A DNA stretch of 48,193 nucleotides from an uncultured Kiloniellales bacterium (GTDB lineage: Bacteria > Pseudomonadota > Alphaproteobacteria > Kiloniellales > JAKSDN01): contig CAMYKD010000050.1 of assembly GCA_947258885.1 (NCBI GenBank), forward strand, positions 12,879-61,071, in the 5' to 3' direction. The first letter of the stretch is position 1, and every line of letters starts with the position of its first letter. The position numbers and the translations under genes were made by a program. The notes under the pieces were generated by a model, which ran no database searches, was not told the DNA's origin, and saw only the letters and a list, made by a program, of their open reading frames with translations. Of this stretch, positions 32,160 through 40,669 are shown in pieces.

Positions 32160-33101
32160 CTAGAGCCAGCCGTGCTCTTCGTACCAATTCAGGGTCAGTC
32201 GAAGTCCTTCGTCCAGGTCCACTTTCGGGCGCCACCGCGTAAGGCGCGTCAGCGGGTTGTCCCTGCACACCCAGTCGCGATGGTACAGTTCTCGCACCTT
32301 GCCCGGGGAAATTCTCGGAACATGTCCGGTGATCCGCGACAAAGAGTGGTTCGCAATTGCGGCCGCGTGCATGACGGACCGGGGCACCGGTACGCAGGTG
32401 ACCTTCCGTCCGATATGGCGACTGCCTGCCTCGGCGACCGCGCGCCACGAATAGCCCTCCTCGCAGGCGTCTCTGATTTCGAACAGGGACCCGCTTTCGA
32501 TCGAGGCCGAAAGCAACGTTCCGATGGCTTCGCAAAGATCCTCGACATAGATGAGTGAGATGCGGGCGCTTTCAAGGGCCGGCGCGGGGAGCAAACCATG
32601 ACGCAGCAGCCGGAACAGTTGAAACGTCTCCCGGTCGCCGGGACCGTAAACCGCCGGCGGTCGAAGCGCGGTCCAGTGGACAGCCTCGGCTTGTTGCGCC
32701 AGTTCCTCTTCCGCGCGCCTCTTGCTGGCGGCGTAGTCGGAGAGCTCGGGATGGCGCGCAGCCAGCGAGGACACAAAGATCAGGCGCGGCGGCCTTTGCT
32801 GGCGGGCGCAGGCCTGGACAAGTCGTGCCGTCCCGGTCGCGTTTACCCGGTCCAGGTCCTTGCGCGCGGCCGCCTTGATCAGGCCGGCGCAATGGACCAG
32901 GGCCTCGGCGCCCTCCACCAGGTCCGCCAGACTCGCATCGTTCTCGAGGGCGCCTTCGACGACGGTGACCTCGGTTGGCAAACGCGCTATCCCGGGATGG
33001 CGGCACAGGGCGCGCACCTCCAGCCCCGAGGCCAGCAGGGACTTGACCAAATGACGGCCGATGAAACCGGTCGCTCCGGTCAGCGCTACGCTCTTCGCCA
33101 T
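32160..33101 (-). CDS. cerR: NAD-dependent epimerase/dehydratase-family protein, ceramide reductase type
   Basis: 313 residues, an extended short-chain dehydrogenase. NAD(P)-binding motif TGATGFIGRHL (residues 8-18), Ser111/112 and the catalytic pair Tyr123 and Lys127 in YAASK. The ending, RWRPKVDLDEGLRLTLNWY, is family-typical. In Caulobacter the homologous epimerase-like protein reduces the 3-keto group during ceramide synthesis, and the gene order spt-acp-cerR-ligase is the same there. Function is inferred from this context; the sequence alone would be called a generic sugar epimerase. Starts 37 bases after the ligase gene stop, so the two are probably coupled. Confidence 0.83.
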   Translation of the reverse strand: MAKSVALTGATGFIGRHLVKSLLASGLEVRALCRHPGIARLPTEVTVVEGALENDASLADLVEGAEALVHCAGLIKAAARKDLDRVNATGTARLVQACARQQRPPRLIFVSSLAARHPELSDYAASKRRAEEELAQQAEAVHWTALRPPAVYGPGDRETFQLFRLLRHGLLPAPALESARISLIYVEDLCEAIGTLLSASIESGSLFEIRDACEEGYSWRAVAEAGSRHIGRKVTCVPVPRSVMHAAAIANHSLSRITGHVPRISPGKVRELYHRDWVCRDNPLTRLTRWRPKVDLDEGLRLTLNWYEEHGWL

Positions 33102-33138
33102 GTCTGCCCTGCCGCGTTGGAACCGCGCCGAAGCCCGA

Positions 33139-34869
33139 TCAGTTCGGCGTAGCCGGGAAATACCCCGATAGGTACCGGACCTTGGTAAAGGTCCGGCTTA
33201 TCTTTCCCGAAGATGTGAGCGGCAGGCTTCGCGTCGGTGCCAGAACGACCTTGGTATCGACCCCAACCGACTTGCGTACGATCGCGGTCACGTCCTGCAA
33301 GAGCTGCTCGCGCGCATCCTCTTCATTGGTTCGGCATTGGACAATCGTGACCACTTCCTCTCCCGTGTCCGGGAAGTCCACGGAGAAGGCCGCCACGTCG
33401 CCGTTTCGGATGCCCGGCAGCCGTTCGACCGCCCATTCTATGTCCTGCGGCCAGATGTTCCGGCCGTTGCAGATGATCAGGTCCTTGCTTCGCCCTGTGA
33501 TGACCAGGGAGCCGTTGATCGTGTACCCCAGGTCGCCGGTGTCGAGCCAGCCGTCTTCCGACAGCACGGCCGCGGTACTTACCGGGTCCTGGAAGAAGCC
33601 GACCATTACGCTCGGTCCCTTGACCAGGATGCGGCCCACCTCGCGGTCGGGCAGACGCTCGCCGTCCTGGTCCCGGATCTCCACCTCGTGCTCCGGCATG
33701 GCCTTACCGCACAGTACGAAGGACCTGGCTTTCTCGGCGGGCATATCGGCGGCCGCCAGCACCGCCCGGCCGGCCTGGGCGAGTTCCTGTTTATCGACCC
33801 TGTCGACCTCGAAACCGCCGTCCAAGGGGGCAAAGCTGACCGCCAGCGTGGATTCCGCCAATCCGTAGCTCGGTACGAATGCCGAACGCTTGAACCCCGC
33901 GCCGGCAAATGTCTCGGCAAACCGATTGAGTACACCGGCCCTGACCATGTCGCCGCCGATGCCCGCCACACGCCACGAGGACAGGTCCAACGACTCCGCG
34001 GCTCCGTTGCCGCCCTGGCGCCGGCACAGGTCGTATCCGAAGGACGGGCTGAATCCAACGGTGCCGCGGTTTTCCGAGATCAGGCGCAGCCACATCAGGG
34101 GGCGCCGGGCAAAATCGGCGGTGGCGATGTAGTCGACGGACAATTGGGATAGCGTGGGCGATATGCAGAATCCGATCAGCCCCATGTCGTGATAGAGGGG
34201 AAGCCAGGAGGCGCAGCGGTCGCCCGGGCGCACGTCCAGGCCATGCAGCGTAATCGCCCTGACGTTGCTGCTGGCCGAACGCTGCGAGACGATGACGCCC
34301 TTGGGATCGCTCGTGCTACCCGAAGAATACTGGATATAACAGAGATCGTCCCGACCGGCCGGGCGGAACTCCGGGCCCTCTGCCTGCGTGTAGAAGTCTT
34401 GCGGCGTGCCGACCATCGGGATCTCCAGGCCGTCGACCGCCTGCCGCAGCAGACCGATCATGTCCGAAGAGGCCATGGCGACCGAAGGATCGGCCGAGAC
34501 GATCATGCGCCGAAGCTGCTCGACATAGGCGTCCTTGCCGCCCAGGTTCATGGGAACGGGAAGCTGGACCGGAAGCAGACTGGCGTACTGACAGGCGAAG
34601 AAGAAACAGTGGAAGTCCGGCGTCGTTTCCGCGACCAGGGCAACTCTGGCGCCGCGCGGGAGCTTGAGATTGACCAGCTTCCTGGCCAGCGAAATGGCAT
34701 TCTCGCGAAGTTCGGCATAGGAGAGGATTTGCCGAAGCTCGCCTCGCCTCGTGTAGTAGTTGTAACCGGTTTCGCCCTTGGCGGCGTAATCGAGCCCCTC
34801 CACCAGAGTTTCAAACGTGCCTAGTTGGAAGGGTAGGGCGTTGTTCGATGTCGGGGTAGGGCGTTGCAT
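33139..34869 (-). CDS. Fatty acyl-AMP/ACP ligase of the ceramide pathway
   Basis: 576 residues, ANL superfamily. ATP-binding motif YSSGSTSDPKG (residues 181-191), then WLPLYHDMGLIGF, VPSYGLAESTLAVSFAPL, DGWLDTGDLGY and TGRSKDLIICNGRNIWPQDIE. The conserved late lysine is in TSSGKISRT near residue 557. The layout (HDMGLIG, NIWPQDIE) is that of FadD32/fatty acyl-AMP ligases, which load ACPs or PKSs rather than CoA. It would charge the adjacent ACP with a fatty acid for Spt or the ceramide synthase. First gene of the four-gene run ligase-cerR-acp-spt on the minus strand; its promoter is probably in the 167 bases upstream. Confidence 0.9.
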   Translation of the reverse strand: MQRPTPTSNNALPFQLGTFETLVEGLDYAAKGETGYNYYTRRGELRQILSYAELRENAISLARKLVNLKLPRGARVALVAETTPDFHCFFFACQYASLLPVQLPVPMNLGGKDAYVEQLRRMIVSADPSVAMASSDMIGLLRQAVDGLEIPMVGTPQDFYTQAEGPEFRPAGRDDLCYIQYSSGSTSDPKGVIVSQRSASSNVRAITLHGLDVRPGDRCASWLPLYHDMGLIGFCISPTLSQLSVDYIATADFARRPLMWLRLISENRGTVGFSPSFGYDLCRRQGGNGAAESLDLSSWRVAGIGGDMVRAGVLNRFAETFAGAGFKRSAFVPSYGLAESTLAVSFAPLDGGFEVDRVDKQELAQAGRAVLAAADMPAEKARSFVLCGKAMPEHEVEIRDQDGERLPDREVGRILVKGPSVMVGFFQDPVSTAAVLSEDGWLDTGDLGYTINGSLVITGRSKDLIICNGRNIWPQDIEWAVERLPGIRNGDVAAFSVDFPDTGEEVVTIVQCRTNEEDAREQLLQDVTAIVRKSVGVDTKVVLAPTRSLPLTSSGKISRTFTKVRYLSGYFPATPN

Positions 34870-35036
34870 CAGGGTTGCGGTGTATCACACGCAGAAGCGT
34901 TCGCCGGGGTCAGGTAAGGCCGGCTTGGCCCGGAATCCTTGGCGGTGATTATACGACTATCCTCGTCTTTGTCTTCCGGGATGCTTTCTCCAACATTTTG
35001 CCCAAAAAGCAAGCTCAAAGTGTCCGGCCGCTCCGG

Positions 35037-36755
35037 TCAGAGCAGGTTGGCGCGGGACTCCGACTCTCGAACCAGGCTGTATTGGTCCGCGCCCAGCTCG
35101 AAGATCTGGTCGGCTACAGCGATCCAGGCCGGTCGGTGCGTGATGGAGAGAATCGTCAAGGAGCCCGAAAGGCCACGTATGTTCCCGCAGATGGCCGCTT
35201 CGGTCTCGGGGTCCAGCGCGCTGGTCACCTCGTCGAGGATCAGCAGCGCCGGCTTGTGGACCAGGGCCCGGGCGAGTGCGATGCGTTGGCGCTCCCCACC
35301 CGACAGCTTGATGCCCCGCTCTCCCACCTCGGACATGAGGCCCTCGGGCAGGGCCGAGACGAAGTCCCAGGCCCCGGCGGCCTCGAGCGCGGCCTGCACT
35401 TGCTCGGCCCCGAGCGATTCGTCGCCGAGAGTTATGTTGGTCAGGATCGTATCGTGGAACAGGATCAGTTCCTGTGGCACATAGCCGATCATGGCGCGCC
35501 AGGCCTGCAGATCGATCTGCTCGAGCGGTACGCCGTCGATCAAGATTTGGCCCTGGTCCGGCCGATAGAGGCCAAGCAAGAGGTCGGTCAGCGTCGTTTT
35601 GCCGACACCCGAAGCACCCATGATTACCGTCACCTGCTTGGCCGGGATGTCGATGGAAACGTCCTGCAGGACGGGCTTCGATCCGAAGGCAAAGGAAATG
35701 TCCCGCATCGAGCAGCCACGCGTGAGGGTCGGAGAAACGGTGCCGTGCAGGATCTCTCTTGCCTGTTCGGACTCGGCGATCAGGTTGTGAATCGACCAGT
35801 AGGCGCTCTCGACGATGGCGGCGTCCTGGTAGAGCTTTTGCATCTTATTGATCCGACTGACCGTCCGCTGCAGCACCAGACCCATGACGAGCAACTCGGA
35901 GATCGGCAGGGACCAGATCCTGACCACGAGGTAAAAGCCGAGTGCCAAGCAAACAGTGAGTAGCGGTTCCTGCAGGTTCTGCATCATCTGGCGGCTGAGC
36001 ACTTGGCGGCGCAGAGCATATCGCAGGTCGGTTGTTTTTCGCCGGAACAAATTGGCGAAGTGGGTCTGCCTGGACATCGCCTTGAGCGGCTTGATGCCAA
36101 CCAGGGCGTCGCTCAAATGGGTCACGAGTTCGTTGGTGCGCTTGGTTTGACGTCGTCCCGCCTTTCTCGCTTTGCGGACCATCGAACTCAGAACGAGGGC
36201 AATGAAACCACCTATGCCAATAGCGAAAAGGGCGAGTTTCCACGACAGCAGCAAGGCCACCGCCAAATAAGCGAGGCATTGAATTGCAATCGTCAGGAAC
36301 TGAACAGCAGTTACGTATGCCTGGGCCGAACGGGTCGCTTCAAAGCTGACCGCGTTCGCTATCCGTCCGACAGGTTGACGGGTAAAATAGCTCCACCTGA
36401 CTCGTAAGAGACCGTCGATCAACTTGGTCCGAAGTTGGGTCGCGACCTCCGCGGCTGCATATCCGACTTGACGCATTGCCAGAATGCCAAGTGCGGCGCG
36501 CAAGCTGATACCAGCCACCACGAGCAGGACGAGAGTCTCCAGGGTGCTGGACAGGCCAACGCGCTCGAGTGTCTCCACGACCAGTTTGCTGGCTGGCGAG
36601 GACTGCGCCGCGGCATCGTTGCCCGCGATCGAGACGAGGGGCAGCAAGGTGGTCACGCCGATGCCTTCCGCCAGGCCGGCAAGCAACAGGAGAAGGGGAA
36701 CCGTCCACCGGGTTGCACCCTTCAAAGCCAGGAATATGCGTATGATGCCGAGCAT
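35037..36755 (-). CDS. ABC exporter (permease fused to ATPase), lipid/glycan flippase-like
   Basis: 572 residues. An N-terminal transmembrane domain (about 1-310: VPLLLLLAGLAEGIGVTTLLPL, LETLVLLVVAGISLRAALGI, TIAIQCLAYLAVALLLSWKL) is followed by a nucleotide-binding domain. That domain has Walker A GASGVGKTTL (about 374-383), Q-loop YVPQELILF, signature LSGGERQRIALARAL, Walker B LLILDEVTSALD and switch THRPAWI. Half-size exporters of this kind work as homodimers and flip lipids, lipid-linked sugars or peptides. Between the ceramide-ligase gene and the CDP-alcohol module, a lipid or glycan substrate is plausible; nothing in the sequence fixes it. Separate from the ceramide operon by 167 bases. 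Confidence 0.88.
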   Translation of the reverse strand: MLGIIRIFLALKGATRWTVPLLLLLAGLAEGIGVTTLLPLVSIAGNDAAAQSSPASKLVVETLERVGLSSTLETLVLLVVAGISLRAALGILAMRQVGYAAAEVATQLRTKLIDGLLRVRWSYFTRQPVGRIANAVSFEATRSAQAYVTAVQFLTIAIQCLAYLAVALLLSWKLALFAIGIGGFIALVLSSMVRKARKAGRRQTKRTNELVTHLSDALVGIKPLKAMSRQTHFANLFRRKTTDLRYALRRQVLSRQMMQNLQEPLLTVCLALGFYLVVRIWSLPISELLVMGLVLQRTVSRINKMQKLYQDAAIVESAYWSIHNLIAESEQAREILHGTVSPTLTRGCSMRDISFAFGSKPVLQDVSIDIPAKQVTVIMGASGVGKTTLTDLLLGLYRPDQGQILIDGVPLEQIDLQAWRAMIGYVPQELILFHDTILTNITLGDESLGAEQVQAALEAAGAWDFVSALPEGLMSEVGERGIKLSGGERQRIALARALVHKPALLILDEVTSALDPETEAAICGNIRGLSGSLTILSITHRPAWIAVADQIFELGADQYSLVRESESRANLL

Positions 36756-36955
36756 CCGTTCAGCCGCCCGAAGCGCGCGCTCCTTGATCGTTCTCGAATC
36801 TGCCTGGCCACGCGTGCCGGCACTTGTGACGAATCCGGCATTAAGCCACGACTCTCTGGCGAATCAACGGCTTCCTAACAGACTTCCCGCGGTTTCGCCA
36901 GCCACCAATACGGGCTGCAACAGGGGCCCGGCCGGTCACGAAGGCCGATGCGCCG

Positions 36956-37420
36956 TCATCGGGCGGGCCAGCGGCCGCGCAGAAATTCGGCCAATGCGTC
37001 GATTTGAGAATGGTTGAGCGTGGTCGACGCGCTCAGGTCGGGGATGCCGGGCCAGCCGGCGTCGGCAAAATCGACCCCGCCGAACCCCTTGGTTTCCGCA
37101 TACCGCGGAACGACGTGGAAATGGACGTGCGGGTCGACCATCATGAGCATCAGGTAGTTGAGCTTGTCGTAGGAAAACGCTTGGCCCAAAACGGCCTCGA
37201 TGTCTCCGGTTGCGGCCGCCAGGCTTGTGAAGGCGCCCTGGCTGATGTCGGAGAAGCGCGTTGCCTGTTCCCGGCAGGCCAGCACCAGGGAGCCCAGGGT
37301 CACCTGCTGCGGCCGCAGCAGCACGGTCCAGTGCTCGTAATTCGCCAGCAGGGTGTGCGGATATCCGAACTTTGCGATGGTCTCGTTGGCGGCGGCCGGA
37401 TATTCGGCGTCTTGGGGCAT
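36956..37420 (-). CDS. HIT-family nucleotide hydrolase/transferase
   Basis: 154 residues from ATG 37420. The histidine triad is HVHFHVV (His98, His100, His102), with the catalytic middle or last His. Upstream: LANYEHWTVLLRPQQVTLGSLVLAC and YDKLNYLMLMMVDPHVHFH, common in bacterial HIT proteins. Members hydrolyse dinucleotides or nucleotidyl-phosphate bonds, for example AMP-X. Proximity to CDP-alcohol enzymes suggests a role on a nucleotidylated intermediate, but this is inference. Divergent from the CDP-alcohol transferase gene (285 bases apart). Confidence 0.88.
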   Translation of the reverse strand: MPQDAEYPAAANETIAKFGYPHTLLANYEHWTVLLRPQQVTLGSLVLACREQATRFSDISQGAFTSLAAATGDIEAVLGQAFSYDKLNYLMLMMVDPHVHFHVVPRYAETKGFGGVDFADAGWPGIPDLSASTTLNHSQIDALAEFLRGRWPAR

Positions 37421-37705
37421 GTGGCGGTCTCCGCGTCCTTCGTATCGTAGCTGCGTCGCCGGGTGGCGCCGGCACTCTAAGCGTTGACGGGGAAATCGCA
37501 AAGCACAAGCCATCTGGGCGTTTCCTTTCGGCATGGGATGCACTATGTACCCAGCCAAATCCGCGGGGTCCCGGGGGCCGTCGGTACGGGCCAGGGCCGA
37601 CTGGCCAGGGTCGACTGGACCGCCGCCGCGCGAGGGGCGTGGTCGATGCGGGGGGCCTCGGCCGCAGCTTTGCCGGTCGGGTGACGAATTTATTGGAGGG
37701 ATGCT

Positions 37706-38902
37706 TTGGTGAAGACAGCTGTCCCCGGGGCGGACGAGGCCGGGTCGCCCAATCTGTATCTCGTCGGAAGTTGCGACACCGAGATCTGGGGATTGACCCC
37801 CGTCGAGCGCCACACCCGCGCCTTCCGGCGGGTCGGCGTGTCCTCGGTTCTGTCGGCCGGGCAGCCCCTGCCGCAAGAGGGCGCCGTGATCATGGTCCGG
37901 AGCGAGTTTGTCTTTGCCGCGGAGCTGGTCCAAGCCCTGGCCGAAACGCCCGGTGTCGTCCTTGCGGTCGAGGGCGAGCGTCCCGGAGAAAGGATGGCCG
38001 TCGCGGCCCACATCGACGCCGCGCAGGCCGGCGAGGTCCAGAGGCTCCTGGCGCGCGGCGCGCTCGGCGGGAACGATCATGTGCCGTCGGACCTGCGTGT
38101 TTTGTCGCCCGGGGAGCTCGGTCCCTCGTACAACAGGTCGCTGCGCAAGCGCGCCGCTCCCTTCGTCCTGCCGTTGAGCGAAGGTTCGCGCGCCGAGGTC
38201 GAAAAGAAGACCTTCGCGGCGGTCTACAAGGGCGCGACCGACTTCGTCACCAAGTGGTGCTGGCCCGTCCCGGCCCGCTGGGTGACCCGCTGGGCGGCTG
38301 CATGGCGCATTTCGCCCAACACCATCACCACGGTCAGCCTGGTCTTCGTGCTCCTGGCCATGTACCTCTTCGCCGAGGGCCAGTTCCTGCTAGGCGTGGC
38401 CGCGGCCTGGTTCATGACCTTTCTCGATACGGTCGACGGCAAGCTCGCCAGGGTGACCATGACGTCCTCCGCATGGGGTAACGTCTACGACCACGGTATC
38501 GACCTGATCCATCCACCCTTCTGGTGGTGGGCTTGGTGGCATGGCCTGCAGCAGGCCGGGACTGCCGCCGCGCCGGCGACCCTCGATCTCGCGCTGTGGA
38601 TCGTCGTCGTGGGCTATGTCGTCGGCCGGCTTCTGGAGGGGGTGTTCCACTGGACCTTCAAGATCCAGACCCACATCTGGCGTCCGGTCGATTATTTCTT
38701 CCGCACGATCACCGCGCGGCGCAATCCCAACCTGGCGATCCTCATGGTGGGCGCACTCTTCGGCCGGCCCGATCTGGGATTCATCGCCGTCGCGGTCTGG
38801 ACCGTCCTTTCCATCGTCTTTCATTTCGAGCGCATTGCCCAGGCCGCCTTGGTCCGCGCCCGGGGCGGCCGGATCACGTCCTGGCTGAGCGAGCCGGGGT
38901 GA
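37706..38902 (+). CDS. CDP-alcohol phosphatidyltransferase with degenerate N-terminal nucleotidyltransferase-like domain
   Basis: 398 residues. The CDP-alcohol transferase motif DxxDGxxAR followed by GxxxDxxxD is complete (Asp241, Asp244, Gly245, Arg249, Gly258, Asp262, Asp266). Membrane helices flank it: ITTVSLVFVLLAMYLFA, LALWIVVVGYVVGRLLEGVF, LGFIAVAVWTVLSIVF. Residues 15-135 resemble a MobA-like nucleotidyltransferase (LVGSCDTEIWGL, RRVGVSSVLSAG) but lack an intact nucleotide loop. The enzyme attaches an alcohol phosphate from a CDP donor to a lipid or alcohol in the inner membrane. Starts at TTG 37706 or GTG 37709, with GGAGGG 7-10 bases upstream. Acts with the following HAD and cytidylyltransferase genes. 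Confidence 0.83.
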   Translation: MVKTAVPGADEAGSPNLYLVGSCDTEIWGLTPVERHTRAFRRVGVSSVLSAGQPLPQEGAVIMVRSEFVFAAELVQALAETPGVVLAVEGERPGERMAVAAHIDAAQAGEVQRLLARGALGGNDHVPSDLRVLSPGELGPSYNRSLRKRAAPFVLPLSEGSRAEVEKKTFAAVYKGATDFVTKWCWPVPARWVTRWAAAWRISPNTITTVSLVFVLLAMYLFAEGQFLLGVAAAWFMTFLDTVDGKLARVTMTSSAWGNVYDHGIDLIHPPFWWWAWWHGLQQAGTAAAPATLDLALWIVVVGYVVGRLLEGVFHWTFKIQTHIWRPVDYFFRTITARRNPNLAILMVGALFGRPDLGFIAVAVWTVLSIVFHFERIAQAALVRARGGRITSWLSEPG

Positions 38903-38961
38903 GCGGCAAGGTAACGCGTGTCGGTTCGACGGCGGCGGTTCGGCCGGTATTGGATACCGTC

Positions 38962-39663
38962 ATGACCGGACAGTCGAATTCCCTTGATGTCGCGGCGCGC
39001 CCGGTGGCGGCCGTCTTCGATCTGGACAAGACCATCACCAGGCGGGCGACCTACATTCCCTTTCTGCTGTCGATTGCCCGCCACAAGGTCTTCAAGCTGC
39101 TCTACGTGGCGCCGATCCTCGGGGCGGGACTGGCCTACAAGATCGGCCTGATTTCAAGGGGCCGGGTGAAGGAGTTCATGCTGAGAGCCGTTCTGGGCAG
39201 AGCCTCGCGCGCCGAGGTCGCGGCCTACGCCGAGGCCTTCGTCGCCGAGTGCATCGGCCGCGGACTGCGTCCCGGCGCCCTGCGCGCCATTGCCGAGCAC
39301 CGCGCCCGGGGCCACAACTTGATCCTTGCAACGGCGAGTTTCGACTTCTATGTAGAGCGCCTCGGCCAGCAACTCGGCTTCGACTCGGTGATCGCCACCC
39401 GATCGGTCTGGGACGAGAGCGGACGGCTACTCGGCAGGATCGATGGCGAAAACTGTTATGGTGCGGAAAAGCTGCGCCGGTTGGAAGAAGCGTTGCCCGA
39501 CCTGCGGGGGAGCTATCGGGTGGTCGCCTATTCCGACAGCCACGTCGACCTGCCCTTGCTGCGTTGGGCGGACAGCGGCGTGGCGGTCAACCCGTCGCGC
39601 AGGCTGCGCCGGCGCGCCCGGTCCGGAGGTCTGGATGTCGTCGATTGGAACGAGGTCTCGTGA
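38962..39663 (+). CDS. HAD-IB family phosphatase
   Basis: 233 residues from ATG 38962; a GTG at 38899 (overlapping the previous stop as GTGA) would add 21 residues and is an equally real possibility. Motif I VFDLDKTITRR has the nucleophile Asp20 and Asp22; motif II LATASFDFYVE; motif III/IV SDSHVDLPLL. The serine-phosphatase-like HAD-IB group includes phosphatases for phospholipid intermediates such as phosphatidylglycerophosphate. Located directly behind the CDP-alcohol transferase, it probably removes the terminal phosphate of that product. A hydrophobic stretch (LLYVAPILGAGLAYKIGL) suggests membrane association. Confidence 0.85.
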   Translation: MTGQSNSLDVAARPVAAVFDLDKTITRRATYIPFLLSIARHKVFKLLYVAPILGAGLAYKIGLISRGRVKEFMLRAVLGRASRAEVAAYAEAFVAECIGRGLRPGALRAIAEHRARGHNLILATASFDFYVERLGQQLGFDSVIATRSVWDESGRLLGRIDGENCYGAEKLRRLEEALPDLRGSYRVVAYSDSHVDLPLLRWADSGVAVNPSRRLRRRARSGGLDVVDWNEVS

Positions 39664-39780
39664 CGCGGCGCGCGCCGGGCGCCGAACCGGCCCGGCCGGC
39701 AGCCGGCAGATGTTAATGGAGCCTTAACCCGCCATCCGCCATCTACCCGTTTGACCCCTAGCGACTCGTGGAAAGCCCAA

Positions 39781-40542
39781 ATGAAAGCACTCATCCTTAG
39801 CGCCGGGCAGGGCTCGCGCCTGCTGCCTCTGACCGAGGACCGTCCCAAATGCCTGCTGCCGATCAACTCCTCCAGGATGATCGAGTTGCAGATCCGCGCG
39901 CTGATCGACTGCGGGATCGAGGAGATCGCCGTCGTGGTCGGCTTTCGCGCGGCGGCCGTGGCGCATTTCCTCGAGGAGCTCGATCACGCGGGCGCGGCGA
40001 TCCGCACCCTGTTCAATCCCTTCTTCAACGTGGCGGACAACCTGGCCAGCTGCTGGATGGCCAGGGGCGAGATGGACCGGGACTTCGTTCTGCTGAACGG
40101 CGACACCCTGTTCGAGCCGGCGGTGCTCGACCGCCTGCTCTCCGCCCCGGCGGCGCCGATCACCATGGCTATCGACCGCAAGGCGGCCTACGATTCGGAC
40201 GACATGAAGGTGCGGCTCAACGGCAGCCGCCTGGTCGAGGTCGGCAAGACCCTGTCCAGCGAGATGGTCGACGGCGAGTCGATCGGCATGATGCGCTTCC
40301 TGGGCGAGGGGCCGAGGCGCTTTGCCGGTGTGCTCGACGAGATCATGCACACGCCCAACGGCATCAGCTGGTGGTATCTGAAGGCGATCGGCGTGCTGGC
40401 CGACCAGGGCCTGGTCGAAACCCGCTCGATCGAGGGTCTGACCTGGGGCGAGGTCGACTTCCGCGAGGACCTCGAGCGCGCCGAGACGCTGTTTCCGGAT
40501 CAACCCTCCGTGCTCGGCGCGGCGGCGGGCGGCACCGGTTGA
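39781..40542 (+). CDS. Sugar-/choline-phosphate nucleotidyltransferase (LicC-like)
   Basis: 253 residues. The nucleotidyltransferase loop MKALILSAGQGSRLLPLT (1-18) is followed by DRPKCLLPI with Lys23 and LNGDTLFE (about residue 105) as the metal site. Later landmarks are SWWYLKAIGVLADQGLVE and GEVDFREDLERA, the last being the second-metal motif of LicC/phosphocholine cytidylyltransferase relatives. It would make a CDP- or NDP-activated alcohol for the CDP-alcohol transferase encoded two genes upstream. 117 bases of non-coding sequence lie before it, and another 127 bases after. Sugar specificity (glucose-1-phosphate versus choline phosphate or inositol phosphate) cannot be told. Confidence 0.85.
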   Translation: MKALILSAGQGSRLLPLTEDRPKCLLPINSSRMIELQIRALIDCGIEEIAVVVGFRAAAVAHFLEELDHAGAAIRTLFNPFFNVADNLASCWMARGEMDRDFVLLNGDTLFEPAVLDRLLSAPAAPITMAIDRKAAYDSDDMKVRLNGSRLVEVGKTLSSEMVDGESIGMMRFLGEGPRRFAGVLDEIMHTPNGISWWYLKAIGVLADQGLVETRSIEGLTWGEVDFREDLERAETLFPDQPSVLGAAAGGTG

Positions 40543-40669
40543 TCGCGGGCAGCCGGATCTTGCCGATCCGGCCGGGCGTTGAAAACTCTGGGCTCCTGGC
40601 CCAAAGCTGCTTCCGCAGTTGGCAACGGGCGGCGCCGCGGCGCTGTCCGAATACGGCGTCGAAAGCGAT

